The notes: a model not told the origin generated them from the letters alone. Positions 7,401-15,205 are shown, counted from the stretch's first letter. The stretch is DNA of 31,207 bases from CAZCTO01 sp964501725 (GCA_964501725.1 CAZCTO010000022.1:1-31207); one strand, 5' to 3'. Made by a program: numbers and translations.

Positions 7401-7534
7401 TCCATAACCGGTTCCCGATGGAAAAACTCGATCCTGAGACGCGCAAGGATACCTTTGACGAGGTGGTTCGCGGTTATCACAAACTGAACGCCATTGCGGA
7501 AGCAATGCGCTGCTTGCATTGTGATCGGAGGTAG
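4430..7534 (+). CDS. hydB: HydB: NuoF-like flavoprotein fused to a GltD/NfnB-like NADP module
   Basis: The 1034-residue polypeptide joins two enzymes. Residues 30-80 are a thioredoxin-like [2Fe-2S] domain (C34, C39, C71, C75). Residues about 140-540 are NuoF: GRGGAGFP (189-196) and NADEGDPGAF (217-226) bind FMN/NADH, GAGAFVCGEE is at 301-310, and the [4Fe-4S] ligands are ESCGSCLAC (C478, C481, C484) and C524. From about 560 the usual C-terminal ferredoxin domain is replaced by a glutamate-synthase-small-subunit/NfnB-like part. This has Cys-rich cluster sites (C567, C571, C606, C610, C614, C618), an FAD-binding GAGASG (664-669), and a second dinucleotide site GGGNTA (794-799) followed by LYRRTR, the arginines that normally hold the NADPH 2'-phosphate. 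A second ATG at 4433 is an equally good start. hydA begins 8 bp downstream. NAD plus NADP use is inferred from motifs. Confidence 0.9.
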   Translation: MMDVKRKITIKDLDSIKKEYNENLSKYKYQILICSGAGCISSHCTDVRDALIAEIEKRGLKEQVAIFETGCMGTCAVGPVALILPERTFYTELTPEKAREIIKSHIVKGEILTDYTYFDQSMQKHVPLIDDIEFFKPQVKIALRNCGVMEYGSLDAYIARDGYQAVARTLLSSTPQDVIEEVKKSGIKGRGGAGFPTAVKWEAGHKAQSDQKYIVCNADEGDPGAFMDRSLLEGDPHSVIEGMMIAGFAIGATMGYVYVRAEYPIAVERLSAAIETARERGILGTGVFGSSFDFDLELRIGAGAFVCGEETALMASIEGNRGEPRQKPPFPFQKGLFGKPTIINNVETLAAIPAILLRGGQWYSQYGTAKSKGTKVFALAGDVVNSGIIEVPIGMPLGDILFKIGGGMKDKKKFKSAQIGGPSGGCITMDNLNVPAEYEALTKLGAIMGSGGLIAMNEDTCMVDTARFFMEFIQDESCGSCLACRVGTKRMLEILERITHGEGREGDIELLEELGETIKETAMCGLGQTAPNPVLSTIQYFRNEYEEHIRYNYCRAGVCSDLFISPCENTCPANINVPGYVALIAAGRFIDAYNLIRQENPFPAVCGRICTHPCEAKCRRATTDEAVSVCNLKRFVADYAHKNEKPFESDVVFPRNGKKVAVIGAGASGLTCAYYLVRIGYEVDVFESESVAGGVLVFGIPEYRLPKAVLAHEIALIEQAGVRIHLNSEVGKNVNFKDLRLEYDSIYVSTGAQFPQKVNIPGEDLPGVIHGINFLKDTNLGRDVKVGNTVVVVGGGNTAIDSARTAIRLGAKRVIVLYRRTRDVMPAYDTEIAEGIEEGIEIMPMVAPVRFIKGDDGSVSKVECVRMTHGEFDKSGRRKSVPEEGSNFFIDVDTVIPAVSQYSDLPFIRKDEIGITPWGTFIIDDDTLMTTMGGVFAGGDVARGPDTVIQAIADGKKAAVSIDRFLGGKGKLNKGNPIEIPEAVDEDEIVIHNRFPMEKLDPETRKDTFDEVVRGYHKLNAIAEAMRCLHCDRR

Positions 7535-7542
7535 GTGACGAT

Positions 7543-9564
7543 ATGTTGAATATAAAAATAAACGGCAAAGATTATACCGTTCAGAAAGGCCTTACCATCA
7601 TGGAGGCCGCAAAAGCATGCGGGATTGCCATCCCGAACCTTTGCTACCTCGAAGGCGTTCATAAGTTCGGATCCTGCAGAATTTGCGTGGTTGAAGTCAA
7701 GGGCGCGAAAAGCCTTCTGGCGTCCTGTGTAACCCAGGTCGCGGAAGGGATGGAAATACAAACTCATTCCGACAAAGTCCGCCGTTCGCGCAAGGTGCTT
7801 TACGAGCTGCTGCTTTCCGATCACGCACAGGACTGCCTGAGCTGTAACCGCAATTTAACCTGTGAGCTTCAGGCGCTCGGGAAGACGCTCGGCGTGGAGC
7901 AGACCCGTTTTGAGGGAGAGCATTCGGATTACAACATCGACGCGTCTGTCTCTATCATCCGGGATATGTCCAAATGCATATCGTGTCGCCGATGTGTCAC
8001 CGCGTGCAACGTGATTCAGGGATCGGGCGTGCTGAACGCACAGAACCGCGGATTCAAAACCGTCATGGGACCGGCGATGGACATGGCGCTCGGCGCTGTT
8101 AACTGCGTTTTTTGCGGACAGTGCACGATCGTATGCCCGGTCGGCGCGTTGCGGGAAGCGGACTCCACCGCGAAAGTCTGGAGCGCGATTAACGACAAGA
8201 GCAAGCGCGTTATCGTTCAGGTCGCGCCGGCGATTCGTGTCGCCATCGGCGAGGAGTTCGGCCTTGAGCCCGGCGCGCAGGTCACCGGAAAGCTCGCAGC
8301 AGCCCTGCATGCACTCGGATTCGACGATGTTTTTGACACCAATTTCACGGCGGACCTGACCATCATGGAAGAGGGAACGGAGCTTCTCCATCGCCTGACC
8401 AAGGTATTATCCGGTAAAAAAGCAGTCCTTCCGATGATTACCAGCTGCAGCCCCGGCTGGATCAAATACATCGAACACATGTATCCGGATCAGCTCAATC
8501 ATCTGTCCACCTGCAAATCTCCGCACACCATGCTCGGGGCACTCGTGAAATCGTACTACGCGAAGAAGATCGACGCGGACCCGAAGGATCTGTTTGTGGT
8601 GTCGGTGATGCCCTGCACGGCCAAAAAATTCGAGGTTGCTCGAAAAGACATGCAAAATGACGGTCTTCCCAACGTGGACGCGGTCATTACCACGCGCGAA
8701 CTGGGCGCAATGATCAAGGAAGCCGGTATCGACTTCAAAGCATTGCCGGACGAAGAGTTTGACAATCCACTGGGAATGTCCACCGGCGCGGCCGACATCT
8801 TCGGTCTCACCGGCGGCGTAATGGAAGCCGCCCTGCGTACAGTCTACGAACTGGTCACCGGCCGCGAACTGCCGTTTGACGGGCTTCATGTGACACCTCT
8901 TGTCGGACTCGACCGGGTGAAAACCGCCGAAATCACCATTGAAAAGCCTCTCGAAGCGTACAAGGCGTTCGACAATGTTACCCTCAAAGTAGCGGTCACC
9001 AGCGGAACCAAGGGCGCAAACCAGCTCATGCAACAGGTTAAGGCCGGTGAGTCACCGTACCATTTTATTGAGGTGATGGGTTGCCCGGGCGGCTGTATCA
9101 TGGGCGGCGGACAGCCGAGATCCCTTGATCCGGAAGTCCGAATGAAACGACTCCGGGGCCTGTACAGCGAAGACGAGAGCAAGGTGCTCCGCAAGTCTCA
9201 TGACAATCCGTATGTGCAAAGTCTCTACAAGGATTTTCTCGAACATCCGGGGAGTCACGTATCTCACGAGTACCTCCACACGACCTATGTCCCTCGCGGA
9301 AAGTTTAACGAACTGACGGACGAGCGATTTGTGGTTGCTGCGCCGCAAGGCAAGGCAACGACGGATAAGGTTGCAAAGGAGAATGTCAAGCAAAGTCCCT
9401 CCGATCGTGCTTCCAAACGGAAAGCCAGAGAAGAGATCGAATCGGTCAGGGTTCTCGCGCTGGAAGCCGAAAACCAGCGATTGAAGGGCGAACTCGATGA
9501 CCTGATGGACACGGTGGACATATTTAAGAAAGTGATTATGGACGCCGAATTCAGGAAGAAGTAA
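7543..9564 (+). CDS. hydA: [FeFe] hydrogenase catalytic subunit HydA
   Basis: The 673-residue protein reduces protons or oxidises H2 at the H-cluster. From the N-terminus it has a plant-type [2Fe-2S] domain (C34, C45, C48, C62), a His-ligated [4Fe-4S] site (H94, C98, C101, C107), and two ferredoxin-type clusters (C145, C148, C151, C155 and C188, C191, C194, C198). The H-cluster motifs follow: TSCSPGW (C302), MPCTAKK (C357) and MGCPGGC (C514, C518). The first motif has Ser where classical monomeric enzymes have a second Cys used for proton transfer, a variant I associate with some NAD(P)-linked trimeric enzymes. After the normal end near residue 588 (YVPRGKF), about 85 extra residues form a charged linker and a predicted coiled coil (about 625-665). 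A terminator follows, so hydA closes the operon. Confidence 0.93.
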   Translation: MLNIKINGKDYTVQKGLTIMEAAKACGIAIPNLCYLEGVHKFGSCRICVVEVKGAKSLLASCVTQVAEGMEIQTHSDKVRRSRKVLYELLLSDHAQDCLSCNRNLTCELQALGKTLGVEQTRFEGEHSDYNIDASVSIIRDMSKCISCRRCVTACNVIQGSGVLNAQNRGFKTVMGPAMDMALGAVNCVFCGQCTIVCPVGALREADSTAKVWSAINDKSKRVIVQVAPAIRVAIGEEFGLEPGAQVTGKLAAALHALGFDDVFDTNFTADLTIMEEGTELLHRLTKVLSGKKAVLPMITSCSPGWIKYIEHMYPDQLNHLSTCKSPHTMLGALVKSYYAKKIDADPKDLFVVSVMPCTAKKFEVARKDMQNDGLPNVDAVITTRELGAMIKEAGIDFKALPDEEFDNPLGMSTGAADIFGLTGGVMEAALRTVYELVTGRELPFDGLHVTPLVGLDRVKTAEITIEKPLEAYKAFDNVTLKVAVTSGTKGANQLMQQVKAGESPYHFIEVMGCPGGCIMGGGQPRSLDPEVRMKRLRGLYSEDESKVLRKSHDNPYVQSLYKDFLEHPGSHVSHEYLHTTYVPRGKFNELTDERFVVAAPQGKATTDKVAKENVKQSPSDRASKRKAREEIESVRVLALEAENQRLKGELDDLMDTVDIFKKVIMDAEFRKK

Positions 9565-9586
9565 TCAAAGCTAATTTGTTGAGACG

Positions 9587-9647
9587 AAAAGCGCGGCGAA
9601 TATCCTTGTAACCGGAAACGGACCGTCAAGGAGCGCGGCGCTTTTTT
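9587..9647 (+). terminator. Terminator after the hydrogenase operon
   Basis: AAAAGCGC (9587-9594) pairs with GCGCTTTT (9638-9645). An inner CCTTG/CAAGG helix and a T run (9642-9647) complete a large branched intrinsic terminator. Confidence 0.7.
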
Positions 9648-9721
9648 CAACGCATTTTTCGTAGTATTATGAAAGCGAAAGAATCAGAAGAATTTGATGC
9701 CCCGGTTCAGGAGGTTTTAAT

Positions 9722-10363
9722 ATGCGTAAGGGATTGGTTTTTGCGATACTGATAATGACCGTTGCGATATTGACTGCCGGCTGTCCGGAATCAATACGGA
9801 GCAAGAAAGAAACAACTCAGCCGGAATCGCCGGTCACAACACTTGGTGAGGAAACTGAAGAGTCGGAAGAAACGACTGCGGCGTCTGCCGAAGCCACCCC
9901 GACTCCGACGTCCACGCCTACCCCCACGCCTACCCCCACACTTACGCCTACGCCCATGCCTGCACATGACGACGCGCTTTGGGCGCTTTTGAGAAGACTT
10001 TCCGATTTTCCTTCCGGGACAGCCGGTTCTTCACTGAAGCGGGCGGCGTTAACCGCTGCGATTCTTGACTGGGCGGAAGATACTGATTTTACGGAGGAAG
10101 AGATAGAAGCTGACATTACGGCCTTCAGCGAATCGCTGACAAGCGAGGAGGAACGGAAATTATTGTTCGGAAATTACTCGGTGGAAAATATACGTGATAT
10201 GGCTGAGGATTTGATTGCACATGATTTATCCGCGCTCGGCATACTTGAATCATCCGGGTATGTTCCGCTTCATACATCCTATTCGACGGTGAAGTGGGAA
10301 TCTTTTGACTTTGCTTTCTGTACCGCATATGATAGGTATCTTGAGGCATATCCGGCTCCCTGA
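9722..10363 (+). CDS. Predicted lipoprotein with Thr-Pro-rich linker, unknown function
   Basis: The 213-residue protein starts with a signal peptide and a lipobox, LTAGC, with Cys21 as the likely lipidated residue after processing, so it should be anchored outside the cytoplasmic membrane. Residues about 30-80 are an acidic Glu/Thr region followed by a TPTPTP linker, probably an extended wall-spanning spacer. The rest (about 82-213) is an acidic, mostly helical domain containing DDALWALLRRL and AFCTAYDRYLEAY near the end. I do not recognise it. AGGAGG lies before the ATG. A weak -10 (TATTAT, 9665-9670) without a clear -35 suggests its own transcription after the hydA terminator. It has no obvious functional link to either neighbour. 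Confidence 0.8.
   Translation: MRKGLVFAILIMTVAILTAGCPESIRSKKETTQPESPVTTLGEETEESEETTAASAEATPTPTSTPTPTPTPTLTPTPMPAHDDALWALLRRLSDFPSGTAGSSLKRAALTAAILDWAEDTDFTEEEIEADITAFSESLTSEEERKLLFGNYSVENIRDMAEDLIAHDLSALGILESSGYVPLHTSYSTVKWESFDFAFCTAYDRYLEAYPAP
9895..9962 (+). repeat. Low-complexity Thr-Pro codon repeat
   Basis: Imperfect tandem repeats of acgcctaccccc-type codons encode the TP linker of the lipoprotein. Such tracts can vary in length by slippage. Confidence 0.7.
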
Positions 10364-10673
10364 CTCGTCTGAATCCCTGTCAGATTTAAGAAGTTTACGG
10401 GTAACTGCCTGAAAAGTGCCGGTGTGCACCTATTAATGTGTTGTTTTGCATATACGAAGCTTCAAATATTTATGCTTCTTTAGTGAGATTTTACGAGCAT
10501 TTATTCACAATATTTCGTTTACAGATGCCGTATGCGGTGATATACTGAATTGCCCGAACTCCGGGGATTGCTTAATTTGCGCGCTTTTGAAGCTGTAAGA
10601 GGCTGATATCAAGCACAAACAGGCATTCTGCCACCGGAAGCGCGAGACACATTTTTTGAAAGGAGGTGTATTG
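10364..10673. other. Intergenic region upstream of rpsL
   Basis: This 310-bp stretch holds the str-operon promoter (10518-10546) and a leader of about 120 nt. A weak GAAGC/GCTTC hairpin near 10458-10480 might serve as a terminator for the lipoprotein gene. I see no gene here. Confidence 0.5.
10518..10546 (+). promoter_or_regulatory. Promoter of the str (rpsL) operon
   Basis: TTTACA (10518-10523), 17-bp spacer, TATACT (10541-10546): one mismatch to consensus in each box, as expected for a strong ribosomal-protein promoter. Confidence 0.75.
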
Positions 10674-11102
10674 ATGCCTACGTTCAACCAATTGGTTAAG
10701 TCCGGAAGATCTTCGAAATCTTACAAGTCGACTTCGCCGGCTCTTCAGAGCGGAATGAATACACTGCTTAAGCATGAGACAGATTTATCTTCTCCGCAGA
10801 AGCGTGGTGTTTGTACTGTTGTTAAGACAGTTACGCCCAAGAAGCCGAACTCAGCTCTCCGTAAGGTGGCCAGAGTCCGTCTGACAAACAGCTACGAAGT
10901 ATACGCATATATTCCGGGGATCGGACATAATCTGCAGGAACACTCGGTCGTCCTTATCAGGGGCGGACGTGTAAAGGATCTTCCTGGTGTACGTTATCAC
11001 ATTGTGAGAGGAACACTGGATACAGCCGGTGTAGCTAACCGTTTGCAGAGCCGTTCCAAGTACGGAGCCAAGAAACCGAAGGCCGGAAAGGTCAAGAAGT
11101 AG
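10674..11102 (+). CDS. rpsL: Ribosomal protein S12
   Basis: The 142-residue product is a full-length S12 of the 30S decoding centre. It starts MPTFNQLVKSGR and has the universally conserved TPKKPNSALRKVARVRL and GRVKDLPGVRYHIVRG stretches. The lysines at the classical streptomycin positions (in PKKPNS and in GGRVKDLPG) are the wild-type residues, so nothing suggests resistance. The start at 10674 has AAAGGAGGTG at optimal spacing; an in-frame ATG at 10656 would only add residues not found in the family. It is the first gene of the rpsL-rpsG-fusA-tuf cluster. Confidence 0.98.
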   Translation: MPTFNQLVKSGRSSKSYKSTSPALQSGMNTLLKHETDLSSPQKRGVCTVVKTVTPKKPNSALRKVARVRLTNSYEVYAYIPGIGHNLQEHSVVLIRGGRVKDLPGVRYHIVRGTLDTAGVANRLQSRSKYGAKKPKAGKVKK

Positions 11103-11172
11103 AGAAGTCCTATGGTTGGACAGATAAGTGATCAGTACACTGTCAATATTTAGGTTCATCCTGAGTGAGACA

Positions 11173-11184
11173 ATGCATCTGGCG
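11173..11184 (+). repeat. 12-bp motif ATGCATCTGGCG, copy 1 (rpsL-rpsG spacer)
   Basis: The same 12 bases recur exactly at 13881-13892 in the tuf leader. Role unknown. Confidence 0.5.
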
Positions 11185-11211
11185 CTGACACGGTCCAAAA
11201 CGTGAGTACCT

Positions 11212-11239
11212 GTGATTTCAGAAGAGATCTGATAATCAC
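11212..11239 (+). promoter_or_regulatory. Hairpin upstream of rpsG
   Basis: GTGATT/AATCAC and CAGA/TCTG form a two-part stem around loop agaga, ending two bases before the rpsG ribosome binding site. In Escherichia coli, S7 represses the str operon by binding the rpsL-rpsG spacer. A similar role here is only an inference from position. Confidence 0.35.
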
Positions 11240-11256
11240 GAAAGGAGGGAAGACAA

Positions 11257-11727
11257 GTGCCAAGAAAAGGCAATGTCCCATTAAGAGAAGTGCTCCCTGA
11301 TCCGCTCTATAATGATGTACGGGTGACTAAGCTCATCAACAACATTATGCTGGACGGCAAGAAGGGAACCGCACAAAAGATCTGCTACGACGCTTTCGAT
11401 CTCATCAAAGAGCGTACCGGCAAAGAACCGCTTGAAGTATTTCTTCAGGCTCTCGAAAATGTTATGCCCGTTCTCGAAGTTAAGGCAAGACGCGTCGGCG
11501 GAGCGAACTATCAGGTTCCGATCGAAGTTCGTCCTGCAAGACGTCAGACGCTCGGCCTTCGTTGGATCGTTTCATACGCCAAGAAGCGCAGTGAACGTAC
11601 CATGAAGGAACGTCTCGCAAACGAGTTGATCGACGCAACCAACAACAACGGCGGAGCATACAAGAAAAAAGAAGACATTCACAAAATGGCGGACGCGAAC
11701 AGAGCGTTTGCACATTACAGATGGTAG
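11257..11727 (+). CDS. rpsG: Ribosomal protein S7
   Basis: The 156-residue product is a standard-length bacterial S7, which nucleates assembly of the 30S head by binding the 3' domain of 16S rRNA. It starts at a GTG codon with AAAGGAGGG upstream and reads MPRKGNVPLREVLPDP. It contains the conserved MLDGKK, VKARRVGGANYQVPIEV and LRWIV stretches, and ends with the ANRAFAHYRW tail. It follows rpsL after a 154-bp spacer with a hairpin and a 12-bp motif shared with the tuf leader, and precedes fusA by 27 bp. Confidence 0.98.
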   Translation: MPRKGNVPLREVLPDPLYNDVRVTKLINNIMLDGKKGTAQKICYDAFDLIKERTGKEPLEVFLQALENVMPVLEVKARRVGGANYQVPIEVRPARRQTLGLRWIVSYAKKRSERTMKERLANELIDATNNNGGAYKKKEDIHKMADANRAFAHYRW

Positions 11728-11754
11728 TCTGAACGGTAAGGAGCAATATAGACA

Positions 11755-13821
11755 ATGGCCAGAGAATTCTCTTTGGAGAACACAAGAAACATTGGCATCA
11801 TGGCACACATTGATGCCGGTAAAACGACAACTACCGAGCGTATTCTTTTCTTTACGGGAAAGATCCGCAAAGTCGGCGAAGTACATGAGGGCGCGGCCAC
11901 CATGGACTGGATGGAGCAGGAGCAGGAGCGTGGTATCACGATTACTTCCGCAGCCACCACAGCGCAATGGAAGGGAACTCGCATCAACATTATTGACACG
12001 CCCGGTCACGTTGACTTCACCGTTGAGGTTGAGCGTTCGCTTCGCGTGCTCGATGGTGCCGTAACGCTCCTCTCCGCGAAGGGCGGAGTAGAACCGCAAA
12101 CCGAAACAGTCTGGAGGCAGGCAGAGCGCTACGGCGTTCCGCGCATGGCGTTTGTCAACAAGATGGACATCATGGGTGCCGACTTTTTTCGCGTGGTTCA
12201 AATGGTTAAGGATCGCCTTAAGGCCAACGCAGTCGCGCTTCAGGTGCCGATCGGCGCAGAGGAAAACTTCAAAGGCATTATCGATCTGATGACGATGAAA
12301 GCCGAGTTCTACACAAGTGATGACGGTCTTGAATTCGAAGAGCGGGACATCCCCGCGGACATGATGGACCTTGTCACCGAGAAGCGTGAAATCATGGTCG
12401 AAGCCATTGCGGAGTCGGATGAAGAGCTTACGCTGAAGTTTCTGGACGGAGAAGAAATTTCTGTTCCGGAGCTGAAAGCAGCTTTGCGGAGAGCAGTCAT
12501 TGCCTGCAAAATTACGCCGGTCATCTGCGGCTCTTCATACAAAAACAAGGGCGTTCAAATGATGCTTGACGCGGTGATCGATTATATGCCGGCACCGACG
12601 GATATCAAAGCAATAACGGGTATCAATCCCGATACCGAGGAAGAGGAGCCAAGACCATCCTCCGACAGCGAGCCTTTTTCTGCATTGGCATTCAAGATTA
12701 TGACGGATCCGTTCGTCGGGAAGCTTTGCTTTTTCCGCGTTTATTCCGGCTGTCTTGACGCAGGATCCTATGTTTTCAACGCATCCAAGAACAAGAAGGA
12801 GCGTATCGGACGTATGCTCCAGATGCATGCCAATCACCGTGAAGAAATCGCCAAGGTTTATTCGGGAGATATTGCCGCTGCCGTCGGTCTTCGCGATACG
12901 ACGACCGGAGATACCCTCTGCGACGAGAAGCATCCGATCATTCTTGAATCGATGAACTTCCCCGAGCCGGTTATCGAAGTCGCTATTGAACCCAAATCCC
13001 GCGCATCCCAGGAAAAGATGATTGCGGCGCTTCAGAAACTTGCGGAAGAAGATCCGACATTCCGGACCTATACGGATCAGGAAACGGGACAGACCATTAT
13101 CGCAGGAATGGGCGAACTTCATCTTGACATCATTGTCGACCGTTTGTTCCGTGAATTCAAAGTGGAAGCCAATGTCGGCGCACCTCAGGTTTCTTACAAA
13201 GAGACCATCCGCAAGCACGTACGTGCTGAAGGACGCTTTGTCCGACAGTCCGGCGGTCATGGTCAGTACGGACATTGTATTCTTGAGCTTGAGCCTAGGG
13301 AACCCGGAACCGGATACGAATTCGTCAACGCGACAATCGGCGGTTCCATTCCTAAGGAATTCATTTCCCCGATTGATGCGGGTATTCAGGAAGCAATGAC
13401 CAGCGGCGTTCTCGGCGGTTACCCGGTTGTGGACATTAAAGTCACGGTTGTTGACGGCTCGTTTCATGAAGTTGACTCTTCCGAAATGGCGTTTAAGATC
13501 GCCGGATCGATGGGCTTCAAGGACGGCATGAGAAAAGCGGATCCCTGCCTTCTCGAGCCGATCATGAGAGTTGACATCGAAGTGCCGGACGATTACATGG
13601 GTGATGTTATCGGAGGCATTAATGCCCGCCGCGGAATCATCAAAGCCATTGAAGGTATGAACGGTGCACAGGCGATCCAGTGCGAAGTGCCGCTTTCGAA
13701 CATGTTCGGATACGCAACATCACTTCGTTCCACAACGCAGGGCAGAGGAACCTTTGTCATGCAGATCGGACATTTCGCGGAAATGCCCAAAAATATCATG
13801 GAATCAATTCTGAAGAAGTAG
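11755..13821 (+). CDS. fusA: Elongation factor G
   Basis: The 688-residue GTPase drives ribosomal translocation. G motifs are intact: AHIDAGKTTTTER (G1, residues 17-29), RGITITSAA (G2), DTPGH (G3) and NKMD (G4). Domains II to V follow in the normal order, including the domain IV segment with GGHGQYGHC. Length is typical of EF-G. The ribosome binding site is AAGGAG about 11 bases before the ATG. It is the third gene of the str cluster, and tuf follows after 125 bp with an additional promoter. Confidence 0.98.
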   Translation: MAREFSLENTRNIGIMAHIDAGKTTTTERILFFTGKIRKVGEVHEGAATMDWMEQEQERGITITSAATTAQWKGTRINIIDTPGHVDFTVEVERSLRVLDGAVTLLSAKGGVEPQTETVWRQAERYGVPRMAFVNKMDIMGADFFRVVQMVKDRLKANAVALQVPIGAEENFKGIIDLMTMKAEFYTSDDGLEFEERDIPADMMDLVTEKREIMVEAIAESDEELTLKFLDGEEISVPELKAALRRAVIACKITPVICGSSYKNKGVQMMLDAVIDYMPAPTDIKAITGINPDTEEEEPRPSSDSEPFSALAFKIMTDPFVGKLCFFRVYSGCLDAGSYVFNASKNKKERIGRMLQMHANHREEIAKVYSGDIAAAVGLRDTTTGDTLCDEKHPIILESMNFPEPVIEVAIEPKSRASQEKMIAALQKLAEEDPTFRTYTDQETGQTIIAGMGELHLDIIVDRLFREFKVEANVGAPQVSYKETIRKHVRAEGRFVRQSGGHGQYGHCILELEPREPGTGYEFVNATIGGSIPKEFISPIDAGIQEAMTSGVLGGYPVVDIKVTVVDGSFHEVDSSEMAFKIAGSMGFKDGMRKADPCLLEPIMRVDIEVPDDYMGDVIGGINARRGIIKAIEGMNGAQAIQCEVPLSNMFGYATSLRSTTQGRGTFVMQIGHFAEMPKNIMESILKK

Positions 13822-13850
13822 AGGCCAAATCCACTTCGCCGTTTTGCATC

Positions 13851-13878
13851 TTGCGAATATCGACAAATATAGTAAAAT
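13851..13878 (+). promoter_or_regulatory. Internal promoter of tuf
   Basis: TTGCGA (13851-13856), 16-bp spacer, TAAAAT (13873-13878); an alternative pair, TTGCAT and TATAGT, overlaps it. It would allow extra transcription of tuf, which is needed in excess over fusA. Confidence 0.5.
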
Positions 13879-13880
13879 AG

Positions 13881-13892
13881 ATGCATCTGGCG
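13881..13892 (+). repeat. 12-bp motif ATGCATCTGGCG, copy 2 (tuf leader)
   Basis: Exact copy of 11173-11184, here just after the predicted -10 and therefore near the transcription start. Confidence 0.5.
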
Positions 13893-13946
13893 TCTAAGCG
13901 GAAAATTGTTATTATCAGCAGTAGCTGAATAAGGAGGAACTAAGAA

Positions 13947-15149
13947 ATGGGAAAGGCAAAATTTACGAGAAACAAGCCGCACGTCAACATCGGAACCATC
14001 GGCCATGTTGATCACGGCAAAACATCCCTTACGGCAGCAATCACGAAGGTTCTGGCGTTTTCGGGCAAAGCAAATTATACAGAGTACGGCAGCATTGACA
14101 GTGCTCCGGAAGAAAGATCACGCGGAATCACGATCAATACCTCTCACGTTGAGTATGAGACCGAAGCACGTCACTATGCACACGTTGACTGCCCCGGCCA
14201 CGCCGACTATATCAAGAACATGATCACCGGTGCTGCTCAGATGGACGGTGCAATTCTGGTTGTATCCGCTTCCGACGGCCCGATGCCTCAGACCCGTGAG
14301 CATATCCTGCTCGCCCGTCAGGTTGGTGTTCCTTACATCGTTGTTTTCATGAACAAGTGCGACCAGGTTGATGATGCTGAGCTTCTTGACCTCGTTGAAA
14401 TGGATATTCGTGATCTTCTGAACCAGTATGAATTCCCGGGCGATGATACCCCGATCATCAGAGGATCCGCTCTGGATGCTCTCGAATCAACATCCAAGGA
14501 CATTGATGCTCCTGAGTACAAGTGCGTCGTAGAACTGATGGCAGCTGTTGACTCCTTTATCGCGACACCTGCACGTCCGGTTGACCTTCCGTTCCTTCTG
14601 CCTGTTGAAGATGTTTTCACCATCACAGGACGTGGAACGGTTGCTACAGGTCGTCTCGAGCGCGGAATCATCAAGGTCGGCGATGCCGCCCAGATCATTG
14701 GTCTGACGGAAGCCCCTCTCGCGACGGTTGTTACCGGCGTTGAAATGTTCCGTAAGCTGTTGGATCAGGCGGAAGCCGGAGACAACATCGGTGTTCTGCT
14801 CCGTGGTATTGATCGTAAACAGGTCGAGCGCGGCCAGGTTATTGCGAAGCCCGGTTCAATCACACCTCACACCAAGTTCACCGGTCAGGTCTACGTTCTG
14901 ACGCACGATGAAGGCGGACGTCATAAGCCTTTCTTTAACGGCTACCGTCCTCAGTTCTATTTCCGTACGACAGACGTTACCGGCGTTGCAAATCTTCCTG
15001 AGGGAACCGAAATGTGTATGCCCGGCGACCACATCACGATCACTGTTGAACTGATTACTCCTATCGCCATGGAACCCGGACTCAAGTTCGCTATCCGTGA
15101 AGGCGGTCGTACCGTCGGCGCAGGAACTGTTTCCACCATCATCGAGTAA
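13947..15149 (+). CDS. tuf: Elongation factor Tu
   Basis: The 400-residue GTPase carries aminoacyl-tRNA to the ribosome. Motifs: GHVDHGKTS (residues 19-27, Ser where most EF-Tu have a second Thr), RGITINTSHVEYET (switch I), DCPGHADY (switch II), NKCD and GSAL. The beta-barrel domains are complete, with GRGTVATGRLERG and the C-terminal FAIREGGRTVGAGTVS. AAGGAGG precedes the ATG. It is the last gene of the str cluster and ends at a strong terminator. Small unusual substitutions such as GSIDSAPEERSRG look like lineage variation, not decay. Confidence 0.98.
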   Translation: MGKAKFTRNKPHVNIGTIGHVDHGKTSLTAAITKVLAFSGKANYTEYGSIDSAPEERSRGITINTSHVEYETEARHYAHVDCPGHADYIKNMITGAAQMDGAILVVSASDGPMPQTREHILLARQVGVPYIVVFMNKCDQVDDAELLDLVEMDIRDLLNQYEFPGDDTPIIRGSALDALESTSKDIDAPEYKCVVELMAAVDSFIATPARPVDLPFLLPVEDVFTITGRGTVATGRLERGIIKVGDAAQIIGLTEAPLATVVTGVEMFRKLLDQAEAGDNIGVLLRGIDRKQVERGQVIAKPGSITPHTKFTGQVYVLTHDEGGRHKPFFNGYRPQFYFRTTDVTGVANLPEGTEMCMPGDHITITVELITPIAMEPGLKFAIREGGRTVGAGTVSTIIE

Positions 15150-15175
15150 TCTGAACAATTAATGTTCAGCAAGAC

Positions 15176-15205
15176 CGCCCCGAAGCAATTCGGGGCGTTT
15201 TTTTT
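15176..15205 (+). terminator. Strong intrinsic terminator after tuf
   Basis: A perfect 9-bp stem (CGCCCCGAA with TTCGGGGCG) closed by a GCAA tetraloop is followed by eight T. A small CTGAAC/GTTCAG hairpin lies just before it. Confidence 0.95.

Noticed and set aside
12535..13467. 310-codon frame opposite fusA
   Set aside because: Shadow of the highly conserved EF-G gene; no start signals or domain.
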